DNA from: [Clostridium] asparagiforme DSM 15981
Lineage (GTDB): Bacteria; Bacillota; Clostridia; Lachnospirales; Lachnospiraceae
Assembly: GCA_025149125.1 (NCBI GenBank)
Contig: CP102272.1
Coordinates: forward strand, 5,394,001 to 5,458,000
Reading direction: 5' to 3'
Length of the DNA: 64,000 nucleotides
The notes beneath the pieces are model-generated. The model ran no database searches, had not been told where the DNA came from, and saw nothing but the letters and a program-made list of their open reading frames with translations. Positions 26,436 through 34,409 of this stretch are shown one piece after another. A program made the translations under genes and the position numbers. Numbering within the stretch: position 1 is the first letter of the stretch; each line of letters opens with the position of its first letter.

Positions 26436-26862
26436 TGTTATCACCGCCTTCTAAATCTGCCTTGGAAGCGATTTTGCACTTGCAGGGCAGTTTATGCATT
26501 GCAAGACGCAGAGCTTCTCTTGCTGTTTCTTCTGGTACGCCAGCAATCTCAAATAATACACGGCCGGGCTTTACAACTGCTACCCAGTACTCCAGAGCGC
26601 CTTTACCGGAACCCATACGGGTCTCAGCGGGCTTTGCTGTTACGGGCTTATCCGGGAAAATCTTGATCCAAACCTGGCCGCCACGCTTGATATAACGGGT
26701 CATGGCAACACGGGCCGCCTCGATCTGGTTGGACTTGATCCAGCACGGCTCAGTAGCGACTAAACCGTACTCACCGTTGGAGATCTTATTGCCTCTTAAT
26801 GCTTTGCCGGCCATGGATCCACGGAACTGTTTACGACGCTTAACTCTCTTAGGCATTAACAT
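26425..26862 (-). CDS. rplP: 50S ribosomal protein L16
   Basis: Large-subunit protein at the A-site corridor, 145 residues: MLMPKRVKRRKQFRGSMAGK, RGGQVWIKIFPDKPVTAKP and GVPEETAREALRLAMHKLP. It begins in a TAATG overlap with the rpsC stop. Confidence 0.98.
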   Translation of the reverse strand: MLMPKRVKRRKQFRGSMAGKALRGNKISNGEYGLVATEPCWIKSNQIEAARVAMTRYIKRGGQVWIKIFPDKPVTAKPAETRMGSGKGALEYWVAVVKPGRVLFEIAGVPEETAREALRLAMHKLPCKCKIASKADLEGGDNSEN

Positions 26863-27518
26863 TATTTATCGCTCCCTTCCTTGTTTCCTTTAGTAGGAAG
26901 TACCTCGCCTTTGTAGATCCAAACCTTAACGCCAAGCTTGCCGTAGGTCGTATCTGCCTCAGCGAAACCATAGTCAATATCTGCTCTTAATGTCTGAAGC
27001 GGGATGGTGCCCTCGCTGTAGAACTCGGTACGCGCGATGTCGGCTCCGCCTAAACGTCCGCCAACAGCGGTCTTGATTCCCTTAACGCCGGTCTTCATGG
27101 TTCTGCCCATGGTGGACTTCATGGCGCGACGGAAGGAAGTACGGTTCTCCAGCTGCTGTGCGATGGATTCTGCAACCAGCTGAGCGTCTTTGTCCGGTCT
27201 CTTGATCTCTTTGATATCGATGAACAGCTTCTTGTCGGTCAGCTTCTGAACTTCCTTCTTCAGCTTCTCGATCTCAGCGCCGCCCTTGCCGATTACAACG
27301 CCCGGCTTCGCGGTGTAGATGATCACCTTCACTCTGTCGGAAGCGCGCTCGATCTCGATCTTGGAAATGCCGGCGCTGTATAATCTCTTTTTCAGGAACT
27401 TTCTGATGTTATAGTCTTCTACCAGACAGTCTGCGAAGTCAGCTTCCGCATACCACTTGGAATCCCAGTCTTTAATAACACCGACTCTTAAGCCGTGTGG
27501 ATTAACTTTCTGTCCCAT
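26862..27518 (-). CDS. rpsC: 30S ribosomal protein S3
   Basis: Head protein at the mRNA entry site, 218 residues. KH-domain motif VVIGKGGAEIEKLKKEVQ and the C-terminal GRLGGADIARTEFYSEG identify it. Coupled to rplP by a one-base overlap. Confidence 0.98.
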   Translation of the reverse strand: MGQKVNPHGLRVGVIKDWDSKWYAEADFADCLVEDYNIRKFLKKRLYSAGISKIEIERASDRVKVIIYTAKPGVVIGKGGAEIEKLKKEVQKLTDKKLFIDIKEIKRPDKDAQLVAESIAQQLENRTSFRRAMKSTMGRTMKTGVKGIKTAVGGRLGGADIARTEFYSEGTIPLQTLRADIDYGFAEADTTYGKLGVKVWIYKGEVLPTKGNKEGSDK

Positions 27519-27529
27519 ATTTGCCTCCT

Positions 27530-27916
27530 TTATCTCTCATTCAGAACAACAGTGATGTGGCTCATTCTCTTTTCGATTCTGTAAGCACGTCCCTGCGCTC
27601 TCGGTCTAACTCTCTTCATGGTCGGGCCCTGGTTGGCGTAGCACTCCTCCACATACAGGTTCTCGGCGCTCATGCCGTTGTTGTTCTCAGCGTTTGCGAC
27701 TGCCGACTCCAGTAATTTCTTGATTAAGCTGGAAGCATATCTGGGATTGTAAGTTACAATACCAAGTGCTGTCTGAACATCTTTGCCTCTGATGGCATCT
27801 AATACGAAACAAGCCTTCTGGACAGATACTCTAGCGTAAGACAGTTTTGCGCTGGGTCTTGTATCCTTCTGGGCATTTCTCTCTCTCTTGACTTGGGATC
27901 TATGACCTTTTGCCAT
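27530..27916 (-). CDS. rplV: 50S ribosomal protein L22
   Basis: Tunnel-lining protein, 128 residues: SYARVSVQKACFVLDAIRGK, the loop region NGMSAENLYVEECYANQGP and RVRPRAQGRAYRIEKRMSHI. Confidence 0.98.
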   Translation of the reverse strand: MAKGHRSQVKRERNAQKDTRPSAKLSYARVSVQKACFVLDAIRGKDVQTALGIVTYNPRYASSLIKKLLESAVANAENNNGMSAENLYVEECYANQGPTMKRVRPRAQGRAYRIEKRMSHITVVLNER

Positions 27917-27948
27917 TGGTAAAACCTCCTTTCAAACTTACCTGCGAA

Positions 27949-28233
27949 TTACTTTCTAACTCCGGACTTTTTCTCGTCTTTGCCGTGGCCTCTGTAGGTT
28001 CTGGTAGCGACGAACTCGCCGAGCTTATGACCAACCATATCCTCGGTGACGTATACCGGCACGTGTTTTCTGCCGTCATGAACTGCGATTGTGTGACCAA
28101 CCATCTGTGGGAAGATTGTAGAACGGCGGGACCAGGTCTTGATTACCTGCTTCTGTCCTGCTGCATTCATAGCGTCTACTTTCTTTAACAGATGCGCATC
28201 TGCAAATGGTCCTTTTTTCAGTGAACGAGCCAT
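27949..28233 (-). CDS. rpsS: 30S ribosomal protein S19
   Basis: Head protein next to S13, 94 residues: MARSLKKGPFADAHLLKKVD, KTWSRRSTIFPQMVGHTIAV and GEFVATRTYRGHGKDEK. Confidence 0.98.
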   Translation of the reverse strand: MARSLKKGPFADAHLLKKVDAMNAAGQKQVIKTWSRRSTIFPQMVGHTIAVHDGRKHVPVYVTEDMVGHKLGEFVATRTYRGHGKDEKKSGVRK

Positions 28234-28253
28234 GTGTTCTTAACCTCCTTTAA

Positions 28254-29099
28254 CTATTTGATGGTTTTGCCATCGCGTCTTCTTACGATCAACTTGTTAG
28301 ACTGCTTGTTTTTCTTTCTGGTCTTTAAGCCCAGAGCAGGTTTGCCCCAAGGAGTGCAGGGACCGGGACGACCGATACCACACTTACCTTCACCACCACC
28401 GTGGGGATGGTCATTGGGGTTCATTACGGAACCGCGAACGGTGGGACGGAAGCCCATGTTGCGCTTTCTTCCAGCTTTACCAATGTTGATCAGGGAGTGT
28501 TCGCCATTGCCAACTACGCCGATGGTAGCGCGGCAGATGATCGGAACCATTCTCATTTCACCGGACGGTAAACGCAGGGTGGCGTACTTGCCTTCCTTTG
28601 CCATCAGCTGCGCCGCATTGCCTGCGGAACGAACCAGCTGGCCGCCCTTGCCGGGATATAACTCGATGTTGTGGATCTGCGCACCAACCGGGATGTTTGC
28701 CAGCGGTAAGCAGTTGCCAACCTTTGCCTCTGCGTTCTCGCCGCTCATAACCTTCATGCCGTCCGTTAAGCCCTGGGGAGCCAGGATGTAGGACTTGGTT
28801 CCGTCCACATAGCAGATCAGCGCGATGTTAGCGGTTCTGTTGGGATCGTACTCAATGCCGATAACAGTTGCCGGAATTCCGTCTTTGCTGTTTCTCTTGA
28901 AGTCGATCACTCTGTATTTTCTTCTGCTGCCGCCGCCTCTGTGGCGAACAGTGATTTTACCCTGATTGTTACGACCAGCGTTCTTGTCCAGGGACACTAC
29001 CAGAGCTTTCTCGGGAGTGCTCTTGGTGATTTCCTTGAAATCCAAACCGGTCATATGTCTTCTGGAAGGTGTATAAGCATTATACTTCTTAATTCCCAT
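28254..29099 (-). CDS. rplB: 50S ribosomal protein L2
   Basis: Core peptidyl-transferase-centre protein, 281 residues. The near-C-terminal GVVMNP-like loop reads RGSVMNPNDHPHGGGEGKCG with the conserved His; TVRHRGGGSRRKYR lies in the N-terminal RNA-binding domain. Confidence 0.98.
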   Translation of the reverse strand: MGIKKYNAYTPSRRHMTGLDFKEITKSTPEKALVVSLDKNAGRNNQGKITVRHRGGGSRRKYRVIDFKRNSKDGIPATVIGIEYDPNRTANIALICYVDGTKSYILAPQGLTDGMKVMSGENAEAKVGNCLPLANIPVGAQIHNIELYPGKGGQLVRSAGNAAQLMAKEGKYATLRLPSGEMRMVPIICRATIGVVGNGEHSLINIGKAGRKRNMGFRPTVRGSVMNPNDHPHGGGEGKCGIGRPGPCTPWGKPALGLKTRKKNKQSNKLIVRRRDGKTIK

Positions 29100-29196
29100 G
29101 ACATTTAACTCCTTTTCTATTTCTTTTCACGACATAAGCTGAAGCGTCGTATAAGTTCTCCGACCGGGGTGGCCCGGTGGGTTGATGTCTTCCGGA

Positions 29197-29496
29197 TTAC
29201 AGGCCCTGGAAGATCTCGATTTCCTTGCTGTCCTCGGTCAGTTTCACGATCGCCTTCTTGGAAGCAGCGGTCTTGCCGTAGGTCATGCCTCTTCTCTTAA
29301 CCTTGCCTTCGCAGTTCATGGTGTTCACGCTGGCAACCTTGGTTCCCGGGAACATCTTCTCAACCGCTTCTTTGATCATCGCCTTGTTGGCGTCTACATG
29401 TACCATGAATGTGTACTTCTTGTCAGTCATGGCGTTCATGCTCTTCTCAGTGATCACCGGCTTCAAAATGACGTCATAATATTTAATGTCTGCCAT
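29197..29496 (-). CDS. rplW: 50S ribosomal protein L23
   Basis: Docking site of trigger factor and SRP at the tunnel exit, 99 residues: YYDVILKPVITEKSMNAMTD, VEKMFPGTKVASVNTMNCEG. It starts in a TAATG overlap with rplD. Confidence 0.97.
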   Translation of the reverse strand: MADIKYYDVILKPVITEKSMNAMTDKKYTFMVHVDANKAMIKEAVEKMFPGTKVASVNTMNCEGKVKRRGMTYGKTAASKKAIVKLTEDSKEIEIFQGL

Positions 29497-30116
29497 TATG
29501 CGTACACCTCCTCGATGGTTGCAACAGCAGCCTTGGTGGCAACTACTGTGCTGTACTTCAGAATGTCGTATACGTTCATGGTGTTAACCTGGGTGGTCTT
29601 TACGTCCGCGATGTTTCTGGCGGATAATACAGCGTTCTGATCGTTGTCGGCCAGAACTACCAGGGCCTTGTTTACTTTCAGGTTATCCATAACATTCTGG
29701 AACTTCTTGGTCTTGATCTCGTCGAACTTCAGCTCATCCACAACGATGAACTTGCCTCCCTGAACACGGCTGGTCAGTGCGGACTTCAGAGCAGCCCTCT
29801 TCTCTTTCTTGTTCAGTGTGATGGTGTAATCTCTCGGTACGGGAGCGAATACGACGCCGCCGCCCTTCCACTGCGGAGATCTGGTTGAACCCTGTCTTGC
29901 ATGACCGGTTCCTTTCTGTCTCCACGGCTTTCTGCCGCCGCCGGATACCTCAGAACGGGTCTTGGCTTTCTGAGTTCCCTGACGCTTGTTCGCCAGCTGG
30001 GCAACCACTGCAAGATGTACCAGGTGCTCGTTTACTTCAACACCGAACACTGCATCGTTCAGCTCCATGCTGCCAACTTCTTTGCCTTCCATATTGTAAA
30101 CAGATACGTTTGCCAT
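29496..30116 (-). CDS. rplD: 50S ribosomal protein L4
   Basis: Tunnel-constriction protein, 206 residues: GGGRKPWRQKGTGHARQGST is the extended tunnel loop. In some bacteria L4 also autoregulates the S10 operon; whether the leader here (31288-31525) does this is unknown. Confidence 0.98.
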   Translation of the reverse strand: MANVSVYNMEGKEVGSMELNDAVFGVEVNEHLVHLAVVAQLANKRQGTQKAKTRSEVSGGGRKPWRQKGTGHARQGSTRSPQWKGGGVVFAPVPRDYTITLNKKEKRAALKSALTSRVQGGKFIVVDELKFDEIKTKKFQNVMDNLKVNKALVVLADNDQNAVLSARNIADVKTTQVNTMNVYDILKYSTVVATKAAVATIEEVYA

Positions 30117-30144
30117 CTGTGTGTTCCTCCTTTCCTATAAAAGC

Positions 30145-30780
30145 TTACCGTTCAACCTTAACGGTTTCTTTGATTGTTACCAGAGACTTCTTCGGTCCCG
30201 GAACAGCACCCTTGATCAGAAGCAGGTTGTTCTCAGTGTCAACCTTGACAACTTCCAGATTCTGAATGGTGATCTGCTTGTTGCCCATCTGACCAGGCAT
30301 TCCTTTGCCCTTGAATACGCGGCCGGGAGTGGTGGCGGAGCCGTTGGAACCCTGATGACGGTGGAACTTGGAACCGTGAGCCATGGGTCCTCTGGACTGG
30401 CCATATCTCTTGATAGCGCCCTGGAAGCCTTTACCTTTGGAAATAGCGGTAGCGTCGATCTTGTCGCCCTGGGCGAAGATGTCTGCCTTAATCTCGTCTT
30501 TTACGGAATACTCTTCCGCATTCTCTAATCTCAGCTCTCTCACATATCTCTTGTAAGAAACGCCGGCCTTGTCAAAGTGGCCTTTCTGCGGCTTGTTAAC
30601 CAGCTTGTCGCGCTTGTCAACGAAACCAACCTGTACTGCTTTGTAACCGTCGTTGTCAACCGTCTTTACCTGGGTAACAACACAGGGACCAGCCTGAAGC
30701 ACGGTTACCGGAATTAACACGCCATTCTCATCGAAGATCTGGGTCATTCCGACTTTTGTTGCTAAAATCGCTTTCTTCAT
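30145..30780 (-). CDS. rplC: 50S ribosomal protein L3
   Basis: Early-assembly large-subunit protein, 211 residues from 30780 (MKKAILATKVGMTQIFDENG) after the SD aggagg. GRVFKGKGMPGQMGNKQITI is the conserved central motif. The 189-nt gap before it (30781-30969) holds small hairpins such as gaatgc-tttc-gcattc and no gene. Confidence 0.98.
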   Translation of the reverse strand: MKKAILATKVGMTQIFDENGVLIPVTVLQAGPCVVTQVKTVDNDGYKAVQVGFVDKRDKLVNKPQKGHFDKAGVSYKRYVRELRLENAEEYSVKDEIKADIFAQGDKIDATAISKGKGFQGAIKRYGQSRGPMAHGSKFHRHQGSNGSATTPGRVFKGKGMPGQMGNKQITIQNLEVVKVDTENNLLLIKGAVPGPKKSLVTIKETVKVER

Positions 30781-30969
30781 TGTCTTACCTCCTGTTTCAT
30801 GATCTACAGCGGAATGCTTTCGCATTCATCCTAGAACAGTCTAATATACGTGGAACACTATGAACCGCCTTGCGGTATGTTGATTCCCAACAGGAATTGC
30901 CAGTGTTGCTTCTATATCTAAACCCTTCAGGATATAAACATGTTTGTCTGAAAACTCGATAATCTCCGA

Positions 30970-31287
30970 TTATTTCGTTTTCATCTTGATGTCGATGTAC
31001 ACGCCAGCGGGCATTTCCAGTCTGGACAGGGCCTCGACAGCCTTCTGATTCGGGGAGATGATGTCGATCAGTCTCTTGTGAGTTCTCTGCTCGAACTGCT
31101 CTCTGGAATCTTTGTACTTATGAACCGCACGCAGAATCGTTACTACCTCTTTCTTGGTGGGTAACGGCACCGGTCCGCTCACCTGAGATCCTGTTTTCTT
31201 TACGGTCTCGATGATTTTGCTGGCGGACTGATCTACTAACTGATGATCATAAGCCTTCAATGTGATTCTCATTACTTGACTTGCCAT
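30970..31287 (-). CDS. rpsJ: 30S ribosomal protein S10 (NusE)
   Basis: First gene of the S10-spc cluster; S10 also acts as NusE in antitermination. The 105 residues include AYDHQLVDQSASKIIETVKK and THKRLIDIISPNQKAVEALS. SD aaaggaggc precedes the ATG. Expressed from the promoter at 31531-31559. Confidence 0.98.
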   Translation of the reverse strand: MASQVMRITLKAYDHQLVDQSASKIIETVKKTGSQVSGPVPLPTKKEVVTILRAVHKYKDSREQFEQRTHKRLIDIISPNQKAVEALSRLEMPAGVYIDIKMKTK

Positions 31288-31525
31288 AAAAAAAGTCGCC
31301 TCCTTTTCGCACTTTTAAACCAAGTACGACAAGCGGTGACTGTACACGTTTCCGTGTGTGTCCTAAGGACTACACACTGATGCTGTTCCTTGCATTGCAT
31401 TTTCGCAGCTTCTTTAATTGGTACAGTGACTTGTCGCCAGTTTCCTAACTTGACATTCGCTCCACGGAAAACCTGCCCACTTTGTGGTCAGCAACCTCAC
31501 GCTTCACAGCTATCATGCCACAGCC
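31288..31525 (-). promoter_or_regulatory. Structured 5' leader of the S10 operon
   Basis: The roughly 235-nt leader between the promoter and rpsJ can fold. An outer stem pairs 31327-31345 (cgacaag-gactgtac) with 31421-31436 (gtacagtgacttgtcg). Inside it lies a strong hairpin gtgtgt-gtccttaggac-acacac. This gives a multi-branched structure ending about 40 nt before the start codon, a plausible site for ribosomal-protein feedback. No known riboswitch motif recognised. Confidence 0.5.
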
Positions 31526-31530
31526 TTGTT

Positions 31531-31559
31531 ATCATAGCACACTTTTTTTTTAGATGCAA
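31531..31559 (-). promoter_or_regulatory. Promoter of the S10 operon
   Basis: On the minus strand TTGCAT (31554-31559), 17-nt A-rich spacer, TATGAT (31531-31536). It has the same -35 hexamer and spacing as the rpmJ promoter. Confidence 0.85.
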
Positions 31560-31638
31560 GTCTTTTTTAAATTTTTTTGGCACGCTTTTTGAGTCAGCTT
31601 TTGATTCCTTCCCAGACATTCGGTGGCGGACAGCAAAA

Positions 31639-31666
31639 CACCCGCCATCGAAATGGCGGGTGCGTT
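31639..31666 (-). terminator. Intrinsic terminator of the cell-wall-binding gene
   Basis: Ten-bp stem cacccgccat/atggcgggtg with a 4-nt loop; on the minus strand it is followed by ttttgctg. It lies just after the stop at 31688 and isolates the S10 promoter. Confidence 0.8.
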
Positions 31667-31687
31667 TCTTCTATATAATAGGGACTG

Positions 31688-33040
31688 TCAATCCTCATCC
31701 CAAACCGGCTCCACCGGGTCGTTGACGTATCCGTCGATATCCGTGTCGTCGTCCGCCTTCTGCAGCGTACCGCTGCTGCTGGTGGTGAACTTGACGCCGT
31801 CGGAATTCTTGACATTACTGTTCTTCATGATTTTGCCGGAGGAGTTGACCACGTAGTTGTTGCCGTTTACGCGGTAGCACATATACTTGGAGCCGTCTGT
31901 GGCTTCCTGAAGCTTACCGGCGTAGTAGAGATGGTTGTCCTTCACGCCGGTGTAACCGCGGCCGTTATCAGCAAAATAAAAATCCGAACGGCTTCCATCC
32001 CCTTCGGTAATCTTCATTTTCCCTTTTTGAACATTGCTGGTGTTTTTATCCCCAAAATAAAAAGCGGTCCAGCTGTCCCCGCCGGTGTATACCTTCTGCA
32101 AACCGTGTACCGGGTTGCCTTTGTTGTTGAACAGATAGCTTCTCCCGTTGACCTTCCAGAGATCATTGACCGTAAGCCTGTCCGAATCAGCCGCTCTCGG
32201 CTTTCCGCTGTTTGAGAAGTAGAACCACTCCACATCCCCGTCGTAGCCTTCCAGGTCTTCCGGAGGTTCGATGGAATACCAGCCGATCTTGGCCTTGCCG
32301 TCGGAACCGAAGTACATGTAATCCTCAATGGAATCGCTGCTGCCGGATCTCACGTTCTTCCAGCCGGTCTGCATGGCGCCGTCCTGGTCAAAACAGTAGT
32401 AGGTCCCCTCGATCTTCCTGGCCCCGTAATCGCCGCTGTCATCGTCCGGCACGTACTTCTTGCCGCTGGATGAGAAGTAATACCAGTTTCGCCCGTCATC
32501 GTCGTCCAGACTGTCAAAACTGGGAGTTACGCGGTTGCTGTCGTAATCATCGCCATCCGGCGGATACAACTTCTGCCAGCCCGTCCGCATAACTCCGTCC
32601 TCACCGCAGTAATACATATCATCCAAAATCCATCCGACTTCCAGCTTGCCGTCGTCGTCAAAATGATACCACTTGTCATTGATCTTCTTCCAGGTATCCT
32701 TGATGGCCTTGCCGCTGCTGCCGAAGTAATACCACTCGTACTCGCCCTCGTCGTTGGTAACCTTCAGCCACTTCTCGGTATACATGATACCGTCGCCGTC
32801 CACGTAGTAATCCGTGTCCACCCAGCAGTTGGTCGCCATCACGCCATCGCCGTCCAGGTAGCGCCAGAGGTTGTCGGCTCCCTTCTTCCACGCGTTGTAC
32901 ACGCGGTCCCCATGGGAATCCAGATACACCCAGCCGTTGCTCTCCTGCTTCCATCCCTCTGCGGCCATAGCGGACAAGGTGGCTGTCCCCAGCGATAACA
33001 CCAGTGCCAGTATCCACACCGCCACGGTTCTTCTCTTCAT
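31688..33040 (-). CDS. Secreted cell-wall-binding repeat protein
   Basis: A 450-residue exported protein from the ATG at 33040 (SD aggag), with signal peptide MKRRTVAVWILALVLSLGTA and cleavage near SAMA-AEGW. Almost the whole mature chain consists of irregular choline-binding-type repeats (NGWVYLDSHGDRVYNAWKK, LWRYLDGDGVMATNCWV, KWYHFDDDGKLEVGW and about ten more), interrupted by Asp-rich inserts. The C-terminus is acidic. No enzymatic domain is visible, so it may be purely structural or an adhesin. It flanks the ribosomal cluster on the side opposite its two relatives at 12379 and 13473. Confidence 0.85.
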   Translation of the reverse strand: MKRRTVAVWILALVLSLGTATLSAMAAEGWKQESNGWVYLDSHGDRVYNAWKKGADNLWRYLDGDGVMATNCWVDTDYYVDGDGIMYTEKWLKVTNDEGEYEWYYFGSSGKAIKDTWKKINDKWYHFDDDGKLEVGWILDDMYYCGEDGVMRTGWQKLYPPDGDDYDSNRVTPSFDSLDDDDGRNWYYFSSSGKKYVPDDDSGDYGARKIEGTYYCFDQDGAMQTGWKNVRSGSSDSIEDYMYFGSDGKAKIGWYSIEPPEDLEGYDGDVEWFYFSNSGKPRAADSDRLTVNDLWKVNGRSYLFNNKGNPVHGLQKVYTGGDSWTAFYFGDKNTSNVQKGKMKITEGDGSRSDFYFADNGRGYTGVKDNHLYYAGKLQEATDGSKYMCYRVNGNNYVVNSSGKIMKNSNVKNSDGVKFTTSSSGTLQKADDDTDIDGYVNDPVEPVWDED

Positions 33041-33122
33041 AAGCTCAACTCCTATTCCCGATTTGCACTCCACCGAAGCCACCTGAAAACCCCCAGGCAG
33101 GCATCCGGTAATCCTATGATAT

Positions 33123-33151
33123 ATTGTATCAAGGGACCTCCAATTAAGCAA
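33123..33151 (-). promoter_or_regulatory. Probable promoter of the cell-wall-binding gene at 31688
   Basis: On the minus strand TTGCTT (33146-33151), 17-nt spacer, TACAAT (33123-33128), followed by a leader of about 80 nt. Confidence 0.6.
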
Positions 33152-33201
33152 CAATATTTATCTTTCAATTCTATTACAATTTGAATAACAGTTTATAGGG
33201 C

Positions 33202-33314
33202 GGGAAAAATGGTGCGTAAAGCAGTGTCAAGCTCGCTTGTAAGCTGCTTTTCGTACCATTTTTCCCATCGGATGGACATCCGATGCTTCCTGACCGGCTT
33301 TTTCGGTCAGGAAG
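33202..33314 (+). repeat. Three abutting hairpins (element B1)
   Basis: In the 430-bp gap between divergent genes, three stems follow each other without spacing. A: 33202-33224 with 33244-33266 (gggaaaaatggtgcg arm, 21 of 23 matched). B: 33266-33285 (catcggatg/catccgatg). C: 33286-33314 (cttcctgaccg/cggtcaggaag). Total 113 nt. The same long-short-medium order and total length recur at 61131-61243. No coding potential; function unknown. Confidence 0.75.
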
Positions 33315-33387
33315 ATAGCCCGGACGCTGCCGAATCCATAATCAGTCGCAAAAAATCCCCGTATTTTCACGAAAACAACCGCAATAC

Positions 33388-33417
33388 TTGACGTTTCAGG
33401 CATCCTTGGACTATACT
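33388..33417 (+). promoter_or_regulatory. Promoter of the methyltransferase gene
   Basis: TTGACG (33388-33393), 18-nt spacer, TATACT (33412-33417), about 50 nt upstream of the start. Confidence 0.7.
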
Positions 33418-33470
33418 TATGGGACTGATATTGAATGAAACTTACGATATAGAAGAAATAAACTTAAGAA

Positions 33471-34349
33471 ATGAGGTTAAGCGATTATATGTGGCTTGCA
33501 GATCAATGGAAAGATTATGAGGTAATCGATTGTTCAAATGGTGAAAAACTGGAGCGCTGGGGGAATTATCTGCTGGTCCGGCCGGACCCCCAGGTGATCT
33601 GGGACACGCCCCGGGCCCACAAGGGCTGGAAGCAGATGAACGGACACTACCACCGCAGCAGCAAGGGCGGCGGCGAGTGGGAGTTTTTCGATCTGCCCCA
33701 GCAGTGGACCATCGGATACAAAGGGCTCACGTTCAATCTGAAGCCCTTCAGCTTTAAGCATACCGGACTGTTCCCGGAGCAGGCCGCCAACTGGGACTGG
33801 TTCGGCGCCAAAATCCGCGAGGCCGGCCGGCCCGTGAAGGTGCTGAACCTCTTCGCCTACACCGGCGGAGCCACCCTGGCGGCGGCACAGGCCGGAGCGG
33901 CCGTCACCCACGTGGATGCCTCCAAAGGAATGGTCGGCTGGGCCAAGGAGAACGCAGCCTCCTCCGGCCTGGCGGACAAGCCCATCCGCTGGATCGTGGA
34001 CGACTGCGTGAAATTCGTGGAGCGGGAGATTCGCCGCGGGAACCACTACGACGCCGTGATTATGGACCCGCCCTCCTACGGCCGCGGGCCCAAGGGTGAA
34101 ATCTGGAAGATCGAAGATGCCATCCATCCGCTGGTCAGGCTGTGCGCCCAGCTGCTCTCCGACCAGCCCCTGTTTTTCCTGATCAACTCCTACACCACCG
34201 GCCTGGCCCCGGCCGTGCTCTCCTACCTGCTGGGCGTGGAGGTGGCCGCCTCCCGCGGCGGAACCGTGCGCGCCGAGGAGATCGGCCTGCCTGTCACCCA
34301 GACCGGCCTGGTGCTGCCCTGCGGGGCTTCGGGGCGGTGGGAGGCGTAA
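33471..34349 (+). CDS. Class I SAM-dependent methyltransferase, RlmI-like
   Basis: A 292-residue methyltransferase, probably acting on rRNA. The Rossmann fold shows motif I VLNLFAYTGGATLAAAQAGA (SAM binding, about 123), DASKGMVGWAKENA, and the catalytic DPPSYGRG (about 195), as in the RlmI/RlmL group of 23S rRNA methyltransferases. The PUA domain of RlmI is missing. Met7 (33489) is an alternative start giving MWLADQWKDYEVIDC. It is monocistronic, with its own promoter and a terminator at 34385-34409. The exact target nucleotide cannot be told. Confidence 0.85.
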   Translation: MRLSDYMWLADQWKDYEVIDCSNGEKLERWGNYLLVRPDPQVIWDTPRAHKGWKQMNGHYHRSSKGGGEWEFFDLPQQWTIGYKGLTFNLKPFSFKHTGLFPEQAANWDWFGAKIREAGRPVKVLNLFAYTGGATLAAAQAGAAVTHVDASKGMVGWAKENAASSGLADKPIRWIVDDCVKFVEREIRRGNHYDAVIMDPPSYGRGPKGEIWKIEDAIHPLVRLCAQLLSDQPLFFLINSYTTGLAPAVLSYLLGVEVAASRGGTVRAEEIGLPVTQTGLVLPCGASGRWEA

Positions 34350-34384
34350 ACCGTCTTATAATGATAATAAAATAATCGTTTCTG

Positions 34385-34409
34385 CGGGGCCCCTATAGAG
34401 CGGCCCCGT
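34385..34409 (+). terminator. Intrinsic terminator of the methyltransferase gene
   Basis: Stem cggggcc/ggccccg followed by tttgtttt on the plus strand. It overlaps the last codons of the convergent GH1 gene. Confidence 0.75.
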
